64,000 bases of DNA from Stichopus chloronotus (GCA_021234535.1 CM037838.1:18979009-19043008), one strand, 5' to 3'; positions 34,301-45,530 are shown, numbered from the stretch's first letter. Notes: generated by a model not told the origin, from the sequence alone. Numbers and translations are program-made.

Positions 34301-36284
34301 AAAATGTCACTTTTTCCTGACAGGTTTCATCAAACACAAGACAAAATTCATCATCTGTGCCTAATTAAGAACACCTGGTTTTCATGCTTGCACACAACAT
34401 ACACCATGTTATAACAACATTCACAGCAAAATGCTGTATTGTGACTTCACAAAGGAAATTGTGATCTAACGAAAGTTACGTTTTTAGGTATTCAGGTACT
34501 CTACCCACTATGGATGGTGAGTACCAAAATACCATTTTCCACAAGCTACTACATTTAAATGATGATAGGGCATACGGTAGCAGTTTTTTTGTGCAGTGCC
34601 TATCCAAATGAGCAATAAACATGTGTTAAGAATGGATTACATTTGCGTGATTCAACGCACGTTTCAATTTGCAACAAGTATTGCAAGATTTGGATTACCA
34701 TTTACATTACTTTTTGCAACATATCAGTCTGAAATCAGTTCAGCAATTCAAGACAAAAACGATGGAAAGAAAATGAGATGCTTTTCTATTCCAAACAGCC
34801 TTTATGATGAATTCAATTTGTACTAGTTTCCTTGAAAGTTAAATCGCATCTTGAGTAGCTCATATGTGACATGGTTATTACATCAAAGTTCTGAGTGGCT
34901 AAAGATTTCAGTAACTTAAATCTTTGAGCCTACCTAACACAGAAAAAAAAAGTTTGAAATTTAAATTCTCCTAATTGTAGGCCTCTCTCTTGGAAGAGAA
35001 TTCAAATGCAATGTTTTCTGTAAACTTCTGCCTCAAGGCCAGTTTCAATGCTTGTATTTTTGTTTTGATATGCATGTTTTCTTGGCTCATTTGGATGGCG
35101 GCTGCACAGAAATGTATGAAAACAGGCCTCACAGTACCTCTTCTCTTAGGAATATTTGTTTTAAGGTTTTTTTACAATGAAAACAAAGGTTATAAAAGGT
35201 TTTCAAGGGACAACATATCTAGGTATTTTTAGCCTCATAAGGTTTGGCTTCCAGCACGATAAAGGGAAATCAATTCAGAAAACAGCAAATTGTGACAACT
35301 ATCGGTCTTACCAGGAAAATTCAGAATTTTATACCACTTGCCAGGATTCCAGGATGTTTAGTTTTCCTGCTGATACTCTTATTACTTCATTAAGCCATCA
35401 GACAAATTAAAAATATAGGTTTTTCAAGAGTGTAACAGAGTCAATGGGAAGCTTGTTGTGATTAACAAGGGTGAATTAAGTAACGATGGGAGAATTATCT
35501 AACAATGAGAGGCAGTGTGCGTCAATTATTTAAATGTGCGTTGTGGCGTGGGAGGTGCGTGTATTTTAATTCAGATGTGTGAAAGAGGTCTAAAAGGGGA
35601 TGAATTTTAAATATAATTTAGTTTGATTCATAGAATTGGTGTGTGTAGGTCAATCGACTTATACATCCGTGTTTCAACTCTGACGGGGATTTATCTTGAT
35701 TGGAAATTAAAGAAAATAACATTGATTGATAGCGACATCGCCTGTAATTCTGTTTCCTTTTTCCGAGTTTTGTGATTCTCCGTCATAAAACGAGCGTCGG
35801 GACAGAGATAAATTGTGTGTTAGTTCTAGTCCATTCGTTATAAAGAGGTTTTATAAGTTTATATGCTCCCAAGATGAAATACAGTATTTTTTCCTTATAG
35901 GCTTTAAAGGTTCACCGTAAGGCCTGATGCAAACTATTTTTCTGTCCTACAAAGCTACTGATTCAAATCAAATGTTACCTCTGAAACGTTACACTCATCT
36001 GTCACTTTCTTCCCTTTAACGGTCGTATTCATCAGCCTGACGAAGCCCATGTAGTCGCTGTAGGCCTGCAAAAAGAGTGTCCATCCAAACTGAGTGAATT
36101 TGAGGGATACAACACTCCAGTTTATTCCCTATGTACAGTATCTAATTCATGCAACAAGGATTCTTGAACATACAGACCATTTATTGTTACAACTTACCTG
36201 GGACTTCTTCCATGTTGCTAAATCTGCCACACTTTTTATTTGTTTGGTTGGTTCTTCAAATACCTGCTCAGCCATTTCGGCCAT
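19331..36284 (-). CDS. PTPA: Serine/threonine-protein phosphatase 2A activator (PTPA), complete, 8 coding exons
   Basis: PTPA is the cytosolic/nuclear activator of the PP2A catalytic subunit (also described as a peptidyl-prolyl isomerase) and belongs to the all-helical PTPA family. Joining the minus-strand exons 36198-36284, 35979-36065, 33911-34036, 32729-32946, 31774-31898, 30678-30778, 22893-23000 and 19331-19399 gives 921 bp, 306 residues plus stop, close to the roughly 320 of vertebrate PTPA. All introns are GT-AG and all phases agree. Family landmarks run in the expected order: [14 protein letters not shown] (residues 24-37), RIDYGTGHE (134-142) and [11 protein letters not shown] (195-205), both of which line the ATP/substrate pocket in PTPA structures, [14 protein letters not shown] (252-265), and the C-terminal [10 protein letters not shown] (289-298). 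The start is the first of two in-frame ATGs, in good context (ACAAAATGG), matching the family's MAE- beginning. Introns are 132, 1942, 964, 830, 995, 7677 and 3493 bp. Identification is from the sequence; activity is inferred from the family. Confidence 0.95.
19400..22892 (-). other. PTPA: PTPA intron 7
   Basis: This 3,493-bp intron begins with donor GTGTGA and ends with acceptor TTCTTCAAAG. It contains the 47-bp tandem array at about 21.8-22.3 kb. Two plus-strand open frames (20092-20382, 20683-21150) resemble nothing known. Confidence 0.85.
21818..22330. repeat. Degenerate tandem array, about 47-48 bp unit, around 10 copies
   Basis: Units resemble TGACCACCATACATTTACGA followed by CAGATTTATCACAGA. 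Successive unit starts at 21901, 21948, 21996, 22044, 22091, 22138 and 22185 give spacings of 47 or 48. Flanking units at both ends are more decayed. Confidence 0.85.
22893..23000 (-). CDS. PTPA: PTPA coding exon 7 (residues 249-284)
   Basis: The acceptor TTATCGAAG precedes [18 protein letters not shown], then [12 protein letters not shown], ending MEE before the donor GTGTGA. It is 108 bp, phase 0/0. Residues 267-270 read VMHW, where vertebrate PTPA has VPSW. Confidence 0.94.
23150..23180. repeat. (AT)n tract abutting Penelope-like fragment A
   Basis: An alternating AT tract with one ATCC interruption. Recognisable retroelement coding begins directly after it. Confidence 0.9.
23181..23423 (+). 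mobile_element. Penelope-like retroelement A, 5' part (before the hAT-like insertion)
   Basis: In the plus frames it encodes [11 protein letters not shown], then (after a 1-nt shift) [10 protein letters not shown] and [12 protein letters not shown], the conserved lead-in to the reverse transcriptase of Penelope-like elements. The element is 5'-truncated at the AT tract and interrupted at the second Gly/Ala of DKGGA. It is antisense to PTPA and is a pseudogene. Confidence 0.88.
23424..25685. mobile_element. hAT-like non-autonomous DNA transposon inserted in Penelope-like element A
   Basis: This 2,262-bp insertion has terminal inverted repeats TAAGGCTGT / ACAGCCTTA, with AAAACCGGTTTTGATTT-like subterminal repeats at both ends. 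It is flanked by an 8-bp duplication, GGAGGAGC at 23416-23423 and GGAGGAGG at 25686-25693 (one mismatch). TIR sequence and 8-bp TSD are typical of the hAT superfamily. No transposase is recognisable; the longest internal frames are under 75 codons. Confidence 0.85.
25694..27693 (+). pseudogene. Penelope-like retroelement A, reverse transcriptase and GIY-YIG part (degenerate)
   Basis: It continues from the hAT insertion with [33 protein letters not shown] and TMDVSALY. A frameshift at about 26152 precedes [12 protein letters not shown]. Later blocks are QTHGTAMGA (26310 on), the catalytic RYIDDIF (YIDD at 26438-26449), and a thumb region ([20 protein letters not shown]). The C-terminal endonuclease reads [18 protein letters not shown] from 27230. 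Stops and frameshifts throughout make it non-functional. The catalytic YIDD survives but APVYANLFM is broken by a frameshift. Confidence 0.88.
27598..27634. repeat. Three tandem copies of a 13-bp unit
   Basis: The unit GGATCATTTAAGG is repeated at 13-bp spacing near the end of element A. Confidence 0.85.
27694..27708. repeat. (AT)n tract between elements A and B
   Basis: About seven AT steps. Element B coding resumes immediately after. Confidence 0.9.
27709..29552 (+). pseudogene. GIY-YIG retroelement B (second, distinct Penelope-like family), degenerate
   Basis: In shifting plus-strand frames: [59 protein letters not shown], then [20 protein letters not shown] and [15 protein letters not shown]. 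The C-terminal GIY-YIG endonuclease has [18 protein letters not shown] (29063 on) and [20 protein letters not shown]. This family normally carries a YRDD-type catalytic motif; here the aligned stretch reads GLGKHDM (about 28320-28341), so the active site is lost. It is 5'-truncated at the AT tract. Confidence 0.85.
29491..29540 (+). ncRNA. Hammerhead-ribozyme-like core downstream of retroelement B (candidate, decayed)
   Basis: CTGAAGA (29498-29504), a stretch that can form GGC/GCC (29508-29510 with 29514-29516... approximate), then GAAAC at 29520-29524. CTTT/AAAG and TA follow before GAGG. This matches the order CUGANGA, stem II, GAAA, stem III, UH of hammerhead ribozymes, which are known from Penelope-like elements. 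Stem II is poorly paired, so activity is doubtful. Confidence 0.35.
29553..29571. repeat. (TA)n tract between elements B and C
   Basis: An alternating TA tract. Element C homology starts within a few bases of its end. Confidence 0.9.
29572..30640 (+). pseudogene. Penelope-like retroelement C (same family as A), 3' fragment
   Basis: It begins [25 protein letters not shown], which aligns with [21 protein letters not shown] in element A, and contains the degenerate thumb region. It ends with a GIY-YIG segment [14 protein letters not shown]...[10 protein letters not shown]...PGHTIPN (30302 on). Most of the reverse transcriptase is absent because of 5' truncation. The 3' limit is approximate. Confidence 0.82.
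30678..30778 (-). CDS. PTPA: PTPA coding exon 6 (residues 215-248)
   Basis: The acceptor GATATCTGCAG precedes the exon, which reads [13 protein letters not shown] then [12 protein letters not shown], with donor GTAAGA. It is 101 bp, phase 1 to 0. The 7.7-kb intron that follows is filled with transposable elements. Confidence 0.93.
31774..31898 (-). CDS. PTPA: PTPA coding exon 5 (residues 173-214)
   Basis: The acceptor TTTTACTCCAG precedes the exon, which reads [12 protein letters not shown], then [15 protein letters not shown] and IWGSSQFV, with donor GTGAGG. It is 125 bp, phase 2 to 1. The WGLDD loop is intact. Confidence 0.95.
32729..32946 (-). CDS. PTPA: PTPA coding exon 4 (residues 101-172)
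   Basis: A long pyrimidine tract ending CATCTTCCAAG precedes the exon, which carries [14 protein letters not shown] and FLCCLFKL, the most diagnostic block of the family. The donor is GTGATG. It is 218 bp, phase 0 to 2. The alternative AG eight bases into the exon would break the frame and was not used. Confidence 0.95.
33911..34036 (-). CDS. PTPA: PTPA coding exon 3 (residues 59-100)
   Basis: The acceptor TTGATATCAG precedes an exon beginning [15 protein letters not shown] and ending RTWHTKLKE before GTGAGA. It is 126 bp and phase 0/0. It corresponds to the family segment LNTLDRWIDE...FGNKAYRTW. Confidence 0.93.
35979..36065 (-). CDS. PTPA: PTPA coding exon 2 (residues 30-58)
   Basis: The acceptor TTTTTGCAG precedes an exon beginning [13 protein letters not shown] and ending NVSE before GTAACA. 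It is 87 bp, phase 0 at both ends, and aligns with the AYADYIGF...KGKK...VSE block of vertebrate PTPA. Confidence 0.93.
36198..36284 (-). CDS. PTPA: PTPA coding exon 1 (residues 1-29)
   Basis: Runs from ATG to ...KKSQ, followed by the donor GTAAGT. It holds the start of the conserved TWKKSQ block. The N-terminus is about 14 residues shorter than in human PTPA, whose extension is poorly conserved. Confidence 0.93.
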
Positions 36285-36323
36285 TTTGTATACTTTGGGG
36301 CTGAGGACTGTGGCAAGAAGCCT
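36285..36323 (-). other. PTPA: PTPA 5' UTR within the first coding exon
   Basis: Upstream of the ATG at 36284 the minus strand reads back to a pyrimidine-rich TTGTTGTTCCAG at about 36324-36335. This looks like a splice acceptor, so a separate non-coding first exon probably lies further upstream. The frame stays open through this stretch, but the residues it would encode do not resemble the family. No promoter could be placed. Confidence 0.5.
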
Positions 36324-36989
36324 CTGGAACAACAAAATTTAAGTTCATAATGCAATTAGAATTTAACCAAATACAAAATACACCAGGATTCTGAAAAAAA
36401 GTTTTTTAACTGACAATTGAAACCTGAGAAAACCAATCATGCAACTTTCAGCAGTCATCCGTTATCAAAACGAGCACTTCGAATGAAATTCAAATGCAGT
36501 GGTACAGTAGGCTGTGGAAATCACACAGAAGCTTCATTATGATGAATGAATAGGTCCTCAAGTTCTGTATGCCTTACCATTGGCACAACGGAAATGGCTG
36601 TCCATTCATGAGTGAAAATATACCATGGGGATATTCAATGTAATTATTTATGCTTACAACACTACAAACAATGGATAAAGATAACTATTTCCAAATTCTA
36701 CCTGCAGCAAAAATGAAATTCCATTTCTTAAATTGTGAACTTGAAAGTTGCACTATCAAATAAACTTCTAGATTGTGAAAGATCAGTAAGATTTCTATAC
36801 CATGCTTTTCACTTAATTGTTTAAATTTGAGTTTTGTGTCACCAGTCAGTCTGCAAACTATTTTGAGATTAAAAATCACAGATGAAGACATTATTTGAAC
36901 TCAACTCAACAGCTAGTGCATGCACTGGTCTAACTGGAACTTCCTACAGTAATCTGATTCATTGGAATGCGCTGTTCAACAATAACATT

Positions 36990-37330
36990 TGGTGTAGGGT
37001 AAGTTTGGTGGTTAGAGTGTCCATCTTGCAATCATTAGGTTCAGCAAGACTGTTTACAGGGGTGATGAGGAGTTATTAGGTGATATCACTTTGGGGATCT
37101 GTCCTTCGATTCTGGTCTTGTCCGCTTCAGGTTGCTCACCACAGCTAATGGGATGCTGAGCTGCGTAAGTCCTAAACACTTCCCAGCCTTTGGGAAAGTT
37201 AATAAAGACTGGGGGGATACACTCTCTACCACCAGATGCGGACATCAAATGGCGGTCCCAGGAGCAGGTTGGGTTTGCATGGGAATTGTTGGTTCACCAT
37301 GCCTTACTTTCCTCTGAACAACACTTTTCA
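36990..37330 (+). mobile_element. tRNA-derived SINE-like element, family C, copy 1
   Basis: A box A-like TTGGTGGTTAGAGTG at its left end and a 3' block GGAATTGTTGGTTCACC followed by CCTCTGAACA. Both blocks recur, inverted, in the copy at 45.1-45.5 kb. The expected box B is degenerate (AGGTTCAGCAAGAC). Confidence 0.65.
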
Positions 37331-37959
37331 AAAACAGTGGGCAAATTTCACACGTGTTTATCAATGATCAACATTGAATAGGATTGCTTGATGAGTCTTC
37401 AGACTTCCTGATCCTCAGACTCTCACATTTGAATAGTCTTGGTAATTTCACGATTGCATCCACAATGATCAAAACAAATCAGGTACATTTCGAAGTTAGA
37501 TTAGTGTGATGGGTGCATTAAAATCATTGCATACATGTAGAAATAGGAAAGCGAACGAAAATTACAAACATCTTGACCAAAACTAAACTGGACTTAAAAT
37601 TAATGGAACTGGAATCTATCGTGAATACTTATTTTGACCAAAACAGAGGTATAAGATGAATACAAACATGATGTATATCAAGTAAGTTGATACTTTTTAC
37701 ATGAAGGTAGGTTAAACAACACATTACTCCTTCCTCAGCATATGGGAGAACATAACATTACTAAAACTAAAGAAAGAATGGTGTGAACTAGCACACACTA
37801 TGCATTGACTATGTCTCACCACTAGAGTGAACGAAGTGTACCAATTTCTTCTATAACAAAGGCATCAGGTAGAACATGCATGCATGGGGTTAACATCTTT
37901 TGATGAGAGTAGTAAATTACTGTTAAGTGTTAGTTTAATTTTAGTGGAATCATGAGGGA

Positions 37960-37970
37960 GGGGGGGGGGG
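37960..37970. repeat. Poly(G) tract, 11 bases
   Basis: An uninterrupted G run. Confidence 0.95.
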
Positions 37971-40889
37971 TTAGGAGACAGGTGCAAGGCCGCATAGATA
38001 TACCATGAGCTTGGATCAAGAGGCTCGAACAAACCATGTTCATTCACTACAACTCTGTACTTTCCTGCTTTTAATACCTGTCTAGGGGAACATCGGGAAT
38101 CACTTTAAGCAAAGACAGACCTGAACTGACTGGGGACCTGTTTTGTAAATTCACAGAATAGCTCCAAAATGTACAGCTCTTCAGCAAGATTTCATTAGTT
38201 GGTACTTGAAATGGGAATATAAAAGCTCTGCAGACAACAGGCATGGTGAGTTTATTGGTCAGATACCTTACTTGACCAAGTTGACCATTACCTGAAGAAC
38301 ATTAAAACTTATTCTTTGTCCATAGATCCTGTGCATAATGATGAACATTGTATTTTGAAGCACAAAAACTTTGTATTATTCCACTTTACTAAAAGCATTG
38401 TTAATGTCCAAACCAGCTGGACTTTATGTGGCTGGACACCAGATATGATCTGGCCAAACCCTAACTTAGTTGTTTAAAATGAGCTTGCCATGAGCTGAAC
38501 TAAATCTGCTAACTGAGAAGAGTGTGTCAGATCTTTAACATTAACACTGATCGAATGAGGATTCACAGCTTCACTAAATACATGAGGCAGCTAGTTTATA
38601 CATACGTGTACTTACAGATACAACACACTGTGAATATACGACTATCAGTAATTTTAAAATCCTGAGAACACTGTGCAAATCATTTGATCGATACCTTTGT
38701 TGTTTACAAGTAGCAGTTCTTAGTATTCTATTTTTGCAGGACTTGTGCTGGTTTGACAGTGGCAGTATTGCAGACTTGCCAACCTCAAGAATGGCAAATC
38801 TTGAGATTCTCACAAGAAAACCTGGAGATTTTACAAAAACCTGTTATTATGAAAAAAATTTCTATAACAAGAAAGATTTCAACCCACCATGGAAAGCAAT
38901 ATTCTTGGACCAAAAAGGAAATGTTTTGTGCTGCAGTGATTTTCACCATGAGATTCGGCATTTTCACGATAAGACAATGCCCGCAACCATGAGACTCACA
39001 GTGAAACCATGACTGGCATGAGACTGAGTTGCAAGTTGAGTACTGGCCATTCCATAGACCTCTACGCCATAGGATAGTTTGATAAACACAACTGAATACT
39101 GCAACTGGATAGCTACAGTACTTTAAGGGGGTAGTCAGGTTGGAACGATAGAAAATACCTTAGTCAATTATTAATTTCAGCAGAACCAGTAACAGGAGTA
39201 TCTAACTTTAGTTACTGCATCATGTTGCCAGAAATGACGAACATTTTCTTCGAAATCTAATACTAAGTGAGGTCATGTTAGGCCCCTACTTAAAGTATTT
39301 AACCATTAAGACCTAGCCTAGAACCATGTCAAGTTTAGGGGCAAGCTCAATCAAACACAACGACGTCTGGTCGTAGGCTACTGTGGGTATTGGCCATTAC
39401 CTCATCTTACTTCTTCGCCATATAACTTAGGGCTACTTACTCTTCTCCTTACCGTTTGTCCTACCGTCGGTTTGGTGAGAGCCCTAATGTTTATCAGTAT
39501 CACAGTGAGAGTTGCGGTGCGTAAATAGCCTAATGTTAGGCCATCTGCGTTGTCAATATTATGTAAGACTTCAAAAATTACCGCGGGTCAACTTTTGCCA
39601 ATGCCAGTCAATTTGCAAAGGTATCAATTACTTATAAATGAGTAACCCTGAAGAATGACTGATCAAATCGTCTTTGGTACAGGAAAGACCCTAGCTTAGA
39701 TTCCTCTTCACATTGTGTAGGCCCTACATACCCTGTCAGATCAGTTAGAGGATAGCAACCAGCAAGATCCGCGAACGCAAAAGGACACTATGACATTCGA
39801 TAGAATTACTGATAGAAATTGTGCAATACATGTCAATAGTGTGTACCCTATACGAGACCCGTACTGGCAACAAGTGACGGCTGGCAGGAAGGTAACAATG
39901 TTAACTTTCAGAGAATAGCCAGATTTCTTGAATTAGAGCTCGGGCTCATAGAAATGGGCCCCCAATGCCCATGAGGAGAAAGGTGGATTTGTTGCTAGTC
40001 CTAATAGGAACGTGTCTTGTCTGCCTAATGATTAATCCAGCACTGCTGACAATGTAAAGGAAAATATTGTAATTGTAGAGTTACTTGGATCATGCTTCAC
40101 CATAACAGGGGCATCGGCATCGGTACATTGCCCCAAAGAAAATGTTGGGAGGCAAATATATCGTCCCCCAATAAATTAGGCAGATTAAAAATCAGGTGAA
40201 GAAGAAAAAAACAGTAAAGAAAAAAGAAAAGGCTGAGTGAAAAGTAGAATTGTGATCATATGAAACATTTGTATTTTAAGTTGATGTACATTTTATGCCT
40301 CTTATTAAAGTATTGAAGGTGATGGAATTGTCTTATTAATATTTCGTCGGTCTTGTCTTGACGTTACTAGCTTCCGGTTACCAGTTGCAGGCTGACGCCT
40401 GTAAAGTGAAAAAATGATGTGAAAGAGATACACACATACACGGTCTTCTGATGTTTTATTGCGACGTTGCTAATACTAGTAGGCCTTACCGTAATTTGTG
40501 ACGTAAGCAGAGTGTGTAATCAAGAAGGCTGACGTTACTACATTAATGTCCTCTGATACAGTTATGAAATGTTAGCAGAAGATTAAATGTATGTCTGTAC
40601 TGGTATTCGGTGGATGTGCATGTCACATGCACGATTAAGGCTTACACGAAGGGGGACAGCTATCACTCAGTAAACCACTTTATCGCTTATCCGCCTCATA
40701 TCCGAAAGTTAACATAACATATGACATAACAAGTTGAAGGGCAAAGGAGGGCCAAATGCCCCATAGAATGCCCCAAAAGAAACAGCCCCAAATTTAAGTG
40801 AGAAGCAAACCCAAACCACAAAGACACCAAGGAACAATAACATTCTACGAGAATGTAAGAAAAAACCTGTCAATGTTAATTTTGAAACA

Positions 40890-41180
40890 GTGCAGGCCGA
40901 CTCAAAGAAAACGAAAGAGGATGCATAAGTTTATGATTCTTGATTTGACAAACCATTTTCATAGATCGACTTTTTTACATGACTTGAGGAATTGCAGACA
41001 TGGTATCTCTATTTGAAAGCTGGGTATATGCAGCTTAGGACGGTCGGGAAATGCCATTTCAGGCCAGTCTGGTAGATTTTAAAAAGTCCAAAATTTTTTT
41101 GTACGCTCCGGACCAACCGATGGTGGCGCTCCACTTAGAAAGTCTTGTCACACATGCCTTAGGCCATGTCCCCGCCCCTC
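40890..41180 (+). repeat. Dispersed repeat family 2, copy 2
   Basis: It contains GGTATATGCAGCTTAGGA, AAATGCCATTT and CCAACCGATGGTGGCGCTCC, then CTTGTCACACATGCC. Confidence 0.85.
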
Positions 41181-41444
41181 CTACAAACCGTGTACAGGCG
41201 CTCCGTGCGTGATATCGATGACGTATAAGCAAAAAAAAAAAAGTAATAAAAAATATGCCTCCCATCATTAGACCCTGGCTGTGCTGCGGTAATTTCTGTT
41301 TACATTCTATTCACATTCTTCAGCCTGTCCGAAGAAAGTTTTTTTTTCTTTTTCGAAATTTCGAAAATTTTCATAGATGTGTTAACTCATTGTAGCCCTC
41401 CGCTTAGGTAGTAATTAGTAAAAGACAAATTCGGGCAAAAATCT

Positions 41445-41457
41445 CCCCCCCCCCCCC
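41445..41457. repeat. Poly(C) tract, 13 bases
   Basis: An uninterrupted C run between family 2 copies 2 and 3. Confidence 0.95.
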
Positions 41458-41529
41458 ACGGAAAAGAAAACAAAATTCCAGGAGTCCCTATACGCCTATG
41501 TGCTCAGCCCAAATATTTGCAAAGTATCC

Positions 41530-41850
41530 AACGAAAACGAAAGAGAATGTGTAATTCATTATGTTTCTTGTATCACCTGAAAACCCATCTGATATGTATT
41601 TACCTTACCGTTTTCCATAGATTTTTTTTTTTTACATGAATTGAAGAATTGCAGAGATAATAATCCTATGTCAAGGATGGGTATATGCAGCTTAGGAAAG
41701 TTGGCAAATGCCATTTACGACCATCTGGGAGGTTTGAAAAGCCCCAAATTTTCTTGTGCGCTTCGCCCCAACCGATGGTGGCTCTCAGCTTAGATAGTCC
41801 TGTCACACATGCCCTCATGCCAGCCTCTGTCCCCGGTTAAAACCCCGTGG
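41530..41850 (+). repeat. Dispersed repeat family 2, copy 3
   Basis: It repeats copy 2 about 640 bp away in the same direction (GGTATATGCAGCTTAGGAAA, CCAACCGATGGTGGCTCTCA, CCTGTCACACATGCCCT). The pair looks like a local duplication. Confidence 0.87.
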
Positions 41851-43689
41851 ACACGCCCCCTTGAATGGTCCTTTTAAAGACTTTTACAATATATGTGCCT
41901 TCAATCTCTACACCCTGGTGCCCCCCCCCCCGTCTGTCAATCATCAAAGTGATCACTTGTCTTAATATGACCAAATTTGCCCTTTCAGTACCATTCAAAG
42001 ATACAGGATCCTTCGAAGATACAGGATCCTTCATTCAAATGCTCACAATTCTGCAAAAACCACTGAGCTTCCTGGTCTTTTCTTCTGATCATGTTAATGG
42101 ACGTTACACAGACCCTAAGTGAAAACCTATTGGACCTTTCCAATATAGCCTACCCAAGCCCATCAAAAGTGCAGTGAGTAGACCCCTACTGGGGTAGCTT
42201 TAATCATTCAAACCTGTTAGTCAAATTACACATGCCCCACCCCCAGCCCCACATTTCAATTTGTATTGACGCCCCTGTACAGAACACTTAACTAGTGGTC
42301 CCATCCACATTAGATGTATTTCCATATTCTGGCGATTGTGCCAGAGCTTTATCACACCAGAGCTACAGGTTATGCAAATGGTTTCGTGCACTTGATATTA
42401 AAATATGACCGGGTACGAATAATAGAGAAAAGGAAGAAAATGAAAACCTAAACCATGTCCACCATTTCATTTAAAGTAAGTTCCTCACTTGACTTTTAAA
42501 TTGGCACTCTGAACCGTAACTAATCATTTTGAACTATATCCTACTGTATGATGGGTGATTCATTCCACAGAGGTGATGTACACGGTACTACTCATCACAG
42601 AAATCGATCAATAGAAATGTGGGGCTGCGTTTATTTGTTTGTTCCCTTCATAGCACACCCTTATTCTCACGCCAATGCAAAAAGTGTGGGGGTTGTGAAT
42701 GAAGGGACTTGATGGACAAAATATAATGTTTTGAGCTCACTATGAAAACCAAGAACAGTCGTCCTAAACTTTCTTTTTAAACAATGGCTAATTTCACTTT
42801 TAATTCTCCAAATACTTTTCATTATATTTCAGGATAGACTAGTGCATCTAAGGAAAAGTAAACAGTTTCTCATAATTGTCACAATTAAATGACAAAAATA
42901 TTGTCAAATGATTCTTAAAAGTCATTTGTGAAATACGGTTGACTACACTAATTCAAATAACTGCGTTTCCTCTTGAAGATTTACCTTTGAAAGAAGAAAA
43001 ATTTCTGATTTTCTGGGAATAAATACCTCAGAACATCAATATTGTCTTCTTTCATGTTTTTCACATAAACATGTGTGTCATATGTTTATCCATGTACTTT
43101 ACTTGTCACTTGCATACTTTTGCAGTTGTGGGACAGTGCAGTATTTGTAAAAGGACAGATGAGATTGAGAACATGCAATTTCTGTTCTCCGTTATGTATT
43201 AGGGGTTCACCACACTTAAGGCACTCCGTTGGCACTATTTTTTTTTTTTTGGGGGGGGGAGGGGGGTTAAAGTGGATGAACCACCAATATTTGAATAAAC
43301 TTTGCTTTAAAGTATCACATCTTAGCAAATTACAATCTAGACCCATCTCGAAGACCAGTCGGGTGTTTTCTGTCCAAAGAGGGTTTAAACTTAGCTACAG
43401 ACATTGTATGCATGTATTGTATTGGTGCAGTTTGTATTTTGTCTGGACCAGGCGGAAACTTCGCAACAGTCAATGAAAGTATAAATTTCTAGCATTTGCA
43501 TGGAAAAAGGTTACTTACAATAGAAAAGTATCGATTTTTCACACAATCCATGCATGCAACTTAATTGCTGATTACACAAGTGATGATTGACATACATCAG
43601 TGAATTCTCCTATCATCTAACTTCTACACCCCGAACATTCGAAACGGAAATGTTAATATCTGAAGCTGTGTTCTAATAAAATGTTAGAT

Positions 43690-43870
43690 GAAACTCACAA
43701 CACCAGAGATACTTAGATGGGCCATTTTCTGCAATCTGAGGGCATTTTTATCCCCCAAATTGTCCCTTCATGCTACTCGTCAACTGATGATGGCGCTCCT
43801 CTTAAATAGTGTCATTACTGCTTGTCCTCCCACTTCATCCCTTTACCCCCCATTTCTCAGGGCCAAGATG
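43690..43870 (+). repeat. Dispersed repeat family 2, copy 4 (partial)
   Basis: It carries the right-hand half of the family: CCATTTTCTGCAATCTGAGG then CAACTGATGATGGCGCTCCT. Confidence 0.7.
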
Positions 43871-45129
43871 AAAAAGTCTGGTTTCTTCAATGATTACATC
43901 ACAATGAAATTTATCTGATTTGTTGTTAAATTCCACCATCGGAAACATGTAACCATCTCGTTTACTTTGTTTTCCTCAAACTTGCACTTGATGGCTCATC
44001 ATTTGCGGAAATTTGGACAGATGTATTATTTTTACTGCTAGATTCGATCTTGCATGCTCCCCAGGCAGAGAGGAACCCATACGCCAATATGGTCATCATA
44101 GCTCTAAAGAGTTACCAAAGGTAAATTATTGTCACTCTAAGTAAAGAGGCGGACATAAAATCGTAATATGTTATGCTCCTGTACGGACGTTGGGGTCGTC
44201 TTGCTGGTATAACAGCCACAGTCCCGCCACAGTGTCCTCTACGCTCGTCCCAAATTTGTGTACACAATAAAGGCACTCAAGGCTACACTATTGGCAGCGC
44301 ATAAGTCATTCACTGCTCTTAACTGATGCTAGCTTCAAACAGGCTCTCCCAGCAGTTACACTTTACCACATACAAGCATAGCATACAAGTGGTGTCCGAA
44401 AACGACTTTCGATCCAAGGCTCCTGTAGGGCCTACTAATTACGAGAACTTGCTACCTCAGATGAATACTTCGCATATATCAACTTTAGTTTGCGGTATTA
44501 CGTTGAAACAATGAGCAAATAAAAGCAGGCGTGACGCCAGGTCCAAGAGGGATGGAGGTGGGGGAATGAAAAACAGGGCCTAGGTGTGGTCCTGGGGGAT
44601 ACAAAATCACACTCCTTGGGCTCTACTCCGTGCTCTATAGCGCATATGTAGACTATACATAGGCTCAAATATGCTACACAGCGAGCCAAACTCCCTATGT
44701 GTTTTTATCGGGGAAGTTGGTTTATTTTTGTTCGGAAACTACGCAAAGGGTGAAAATTTGGGGTCCTTTTGTAAGAAAAATATGATTTTCGTAATGATAC
44801 TTCATAGCGCGGGAAACGCGTAAAAAGCTTTGCGTGTTTTCGTCTGGAACCTCAAACCACCATCTACCGAAACCTATAGCTTAAATGCACTTTCGGACAA
44901 TTATAAACAAAAATCACTCCGAAATTTCGTCTTACAAATAAGATTGTTGAAACTGTTGAATTACTGACTGACGCTAACTAGCCGACAGTTTGCAAAATAT
45001 TTCCGAGATGTGCAACTAACTTTGAAATTTTGTAGAGATTAAGTAAGTTAGCCTATTTGTAGGCCTACCTCTGTAACTCTACAATTTGCAATTTTGAATT
45101 ATATTGAATTTGAAATTTTGCGGAGCAAA

Positions 45130-45530
45130 AAGCCTGAAGACTCATGGAGTCTCCTATACCACGTTGATCGTGGATGAACACCGGAGGAAATCTCCTACTC
45201 TTTTCGATCAGTGTTCAGAGGTTAACGAGGCAGGGGTGAACCAACAATTCCATCTAAACCTGCTCCCGGACCACCACTGACATTCACAAGGGGTGGAAGG
45301 GGCGGAGGACTTGCCCAACTCAGCAGCCCACTGTAGCGGCACCGAGCAACCAGACTGCCATCGGACAACAGGAACCCAAAACCTCAGCACCACTGAGAAC
45401 TGATTTACGAAACAAGTAGGCCTTATTTGAGTCCCCAGAAAATTTTCAAGTGGTCCACCTGGAAATTTGATACGGGGACGTAGTGACTGCAAGACGGAAA
45501 CTCTAACCACTAAGTAACCCTCCACATATA
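45130..45530 (-). mobile_element. tRNA-derived SINE-like element, family C, copy 2
   Basis: On the minus strand it starts GGAGGGTTACTTAGTGGTTA (box A-like) and has a degenerate box B (CCGTATCAAATTTCC). Towards its end it carries GGAATTGTTGGTTCACCCC and ACCTCTGAACACTGATCG, shared with the copy at 37 kb. Confidence 0.7.

Noticed and set aside
38734..39012. Two overlapping plus-strand frames of 92 and 79 codons
   Set aside because: Two frames open over the same bases with no homology. Possibly a repeat, not coding.
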